From: an uncultured Oscillospiraceae bacterium
GTDB taxonomy: Bacteria > Bacillota > Clostridia > Oscillospirales > Oscillospiraceae
DNA: 8,184 nt
Reading direction: 5' to 3'
Assembly: GCA_934646175.1 (NCBI GenBank)
Contig: CAKUEI010000071.1
Location: 1 to 8,184 of the forward strand
The notes beneath the pieces were generated by a model. It saw only the letters and a list, made by a program, of their open reading frames with translations, ran no database searches and was not told the DNA's origin. The position numbers and the translations under genes are program-made. Positions within the stretch are counted from its first letter, which is position 1. Every line of letters begins with the position of its first letter. Shown in pieces: positions 6,538-8,184 of this stretch.

Positions 6538-7977
6538 ATGGCGAAGGAGAAAAAGCAGGTCGAACAGATCACCGATATGGAGGTGGACTTCGCCCAGTGG
6601 TTCACGGATGTGTGCATCAAGGCCGAGCTGGTGGATTATTCCGGCGTAAAAGGCCTTTTCATTATGCGTCCCTATGGCTATGCCATCTGGGAGAACATCA
6701 TGGGCTATCTGGACAAGCGATTCAAGGAGCTGGGGCACGAGAACGTGTCCATGCCTCTGCTGATCCCGGAGTCTCTGCTGCAGAAGGAGAAGGACCATGT
6801 GGAGGGCTTCGCCCCCGAGTGCGCGTGGGTCACCCTGGGCGGCAGCGAGCCGCTGGACGAAAAGCTCTGCATCCGCCCCACCAGCGAGACGCTGTTCTGT
6901 GACCACTGGAGCCATGTGGTGCACTCCTGGCGCGACCTTCCCATGAAATATAACCAGTGGTGCAGCGTGCTGCGCTGGGAAAAGACCACCCGTCCCTTCC
7001 TGCGCGGCCGCGAATTCCTGTGGCAGGAGGGGCACACCATCCACGCCACGGCGGAAGAGGCCATTGAAGAGACCGAGCAGATGCTGGAGGTCTACGCCGA
7101 CTGCCTGGAAAACCTGCTGGCCATGCCCGTCATCCGCGGCAACAAGACCGACAAGGAAAAGTTTGCCGGCGCCGAGCGCACCTACACCGTGGAATGCATG
7201 ATGCACGACCACAAGGCTCTTCAGTCCGGCACCAGCCACTATTTCGGCGACGGGTTCTGTCGTGCCTTCAGCATCACCTTTGCCGACAAGGAAAACCATC
7301 AGTCCTACCCTCACCAGACCAGTTGGGGGCTTTCCACCCGCACCATCGGCGGTCTGATCATGACCCACGGCGACAACAACGGCCTGGTCCTGCCTCCCCA
7401 TGTGGCGCCGGTGCAAGTGATCATCGTCCCCGTGGCCCAGCACAAGGAAGGCGTACTGGAAAAGGCGGGCGAGCTGTACAGCACCCTGAAGGCCGCCGGG
7501 ATCCGGGTGAAGATGGACGACAGCGACCAGTCCCTGGGCTGGAAGTGCGCCCAGTACGAGATGAAGGGCGTGCCCCTGCGCATCGAGATCGGCCCCCGCG
7601 ACATGGAGCAGAACCAGTGCGTGGCCGTCCGCCGCGATAACTTTGAGAAGGTCACCGTCTCTCTGGACGAGCTTGCCGTCCGCGTTCCCCAGCTGCTGGA
7701 GGACGTGCAGCAGGGTCTGTTCCAGAAGGCAAAGGCCAACCTGGACAGCCACATTTTCGCCGCCTCCTCTCTGGAAGAAGCCAAGGAGCTGCAGGAGAAA
7801 AACGGCGGTTTCATCAAGACCATGTGGTGCGGCAGCCTGGAGTGCGAGCTGGCCATGAAGGAAAAGGCCGGTATGTCCTCCCGCTGCATTCCCTTCCAGC
7901 AGGAGCATCTGGGCGACACCTGCGCCATCTGCGGCAAGCCCGCCAAGAAGATGATCTACTGGGGCGTTGCCTACTAA
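6538..7977 (+). CDS. proS: Prolyl-tRNA synthetase, type 3 (archaeal/eukaryote-like)
   Basis: This 479-aa cytoplasmic class II synthetase attaches proline to tRNA-Pro using ATP. The catalytic core (about 15-285) has MRPYGYAIWENI (43-54), the RPTSE signature (113-117), motif 2 in RPFLRGREFLWQEGHT (152-167), ALQSGTSHYFG (227-237), and motif 3 in GLIMTHGDNNGLVLPP (272-287). The anticodon-binding domain spans about 290-400 (VQVIIVPVAQ, GVPLRIEIGPRDM, CVAVRRDN). A C-terminal domain (about 405-479) carries Cys431, Cys436, Cys462 and Cys465 in the pattern that binds zinc in this type, and the chain ends in Tyr as is usual. The length and C-terminal zinc-type domain mark it as type 3. The roughly 180-residue editing insertion between motifs 2 and 3, typical of the bacterial form, is absent. 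It is monocistronic between its own promoter and terminator, and divergent from parE. Confidence 0.96.
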   Translation: MAKEKKQVEQITDMEVDFAQWFTDVCIKAELVDYSGVKGLFIMRPYGYAIWENIMGYLDKRFKELGHENVSMPLLIPESLLQKEKDHVEGFAPECAWVTLGGSEPLDEKLCIRPTSETLFCDHWSHVVHSWRDLPMKYNQWCSVLRWEKTTRPFLRGREFLWQEGHTIHATAEEAIEETEQMLEVYADCLENLLAMPVIRGNKTDKEKFAGAERTYTVECMMHDHKALQSGTSHYFGDGFCRAFSITFADKENHQSYPHQTSWGLSTRTIGGLIMTHGDNNGLVLPPHVAPVQVIIVPVAQHKEGVLEKAGELYSTLKAAGIRVKMDDSDQSLGWKCAQYEMKGVPLRIEIGPRDMEQNQCVAVRRDNFEKVTVSLDELAVRVPQLLEDVQQGLFQKAKANLDSHIFAASSLEEAKELQEKNGGFIKTMWCGSLECELAMKEKAGMSSRCIPFQQEHLGDTCAICGKPAKKMIYWGVAY

Positions 7978-8023
7978 AACTTCATTTTTCAAACGGTGCG
8001 AAAAAACACTGCATTTCTCTTTT

Positions 8024-8056
8024 CTGCCGCGGTCCCAAAGGGCCGCGGCAGTTTTT
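8024..8056 (+). terminator. Intrinsic terminator of proS
   Basis: CTGCCGCGGTCC (8024-8035) pairs with GGGCCGCGGCAG (8040-8051) in a 12-bp stem with one G-T wobble and a CAAA loop, followed by TTTTT (8052-8056). It lies 46 bp after the proS stop codon and separates proS from the next gene. Confidence 0.9.
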
Positions 8057-8091
8057 CGCGGAATTCTCCCATTTTTCGTGCAAAAAAGGAC

Positions 8092-8120
8092 TTGCCGTTT
8101 TTTTCAGTTTTTGCTATGAT
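8092..8120 (+). promoter_or_regulatory. Extended -10 promoter for the next plus-strand gene
   Basis: The -35 is TTGCCG (8092-8097), and the -10 TATGAT (8115-8120) comes after 17 bp, preceded by TGC (8112-8114), which makes an extended -10. An A-run at 8082-8087 upstream could act like an UP element. Initiation is expected near 8127. Confidence 0.72.
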
Positions 8121-8133
8121 AAATAAAAATATG

Positions 8134-8153
8134 GTGCTTTCTGTCAAAAGCAC
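8134..8153 (+). other. Small hairpin in the leader of the next gene
   Basis: GTGCTTT (8134-8140) pairs with AAAGCAC (8147-8153) around a 6-nt loop. It sits within a few nucleotides of the predicted transcript 5' end and before the ribosome binding site. No T-run follows, so it is not a terminator. A 5'-stabilising stem is possible, but the pairing is short and could be chance. Confidence 0.35.
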
Positions 8154-8174
8154 TTCATTCAGAAAGGGATCTAC

Positions 8175-8184
8175 ATGGATATAC
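8175..8184 (+). CDS. Start of a plus-strand gene cut by the window end
   Basis: An ATG at 8175 is followed by GAT ATA, so the protein begins Met-Asp-Ile. It is preceded by AGAAAGGGA (8161-8169) at 5 nt spacing, about 48 nt downstream of a predicted promoter. Only three codons are visible, so the product cannot be identified. Confidence 0.55.

Noticed and set aside
6385..7992. 535-codon open frame on the minus strand opposite proS
   Set aside because: It is antisense to a confident proS, with the same biased His/Gly/Leu composition and no motifs. It also runs through the parE promoter region.

Overview
The window reads as ordinary chromosome from a GC-rich low-GC-phylum relative, most likely a gut Clostridia of the Oscillospiraceae/Ruminococcaceae type. 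The clues are purine-rich Shine-Dalgarno sites (GAGGAG, GAGGGGAGGG), a YitT-family membrane protein, a type 3 (archaeal/eukaryote-like) prolyl-tRNA synthetase, and a diverged topoisomerase IV-like subunit pair next to each other. The taxon is inferred from gene families and style only. I see no phage, transposon, CRISPR array, tRNA or rRNA.

The left and middle three quarters (about 92-6332) form one minus-strand gene cluster, transcribed right to left: a parE-like ATPase/TOPRIM subunit, a parC-like DNA cleavage subunit, a YitT-family integral membrane protein, and a lipoprotein with a degenerate transglutaminase-like C-terminus. Gaps are short (45, 17 and 17 bp), and I see no terminator between the genes, so a single transcript is likely. 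A strong sigma-A-type promoter (TTGACA-18 bp-TACAAT) precedes parE. A GC-rich hairpin with T-runs on both sides abuts the lipoprotein stop codon, and a second hairpin with a related core lies just beyond it at the window edge.

The right quarter holds proS on the plus strand, divergent from parE. It has its own promoter (TTGACT-17 bp-TAAAAT), a leader of only about 30 nt (so no T-box), and a strong 12-bp intrinsic terminator. The last 100 bp carry an extended -10 promoter, a small leader hairpin, a Shine-Dalgarno site and the first codons of a further plus-strand gene cut by the window end.

Functionally, ParE and ParC should assemble into a heterotetrameric type IIA topoisomerase, and ProS charges tRNA-Pro. 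The two downstream membrane/envelope genes have no obvious link to topology beyond co-transcription. I do not see a clearly new system. The best leads are the transglutaminase-like lipoprotein that appears to have lost its catalytic Cys and His, the diverged topoisomerase pair with Ala at the usual quinolone-contact Ser, and the tandem bidirectional hairpins.
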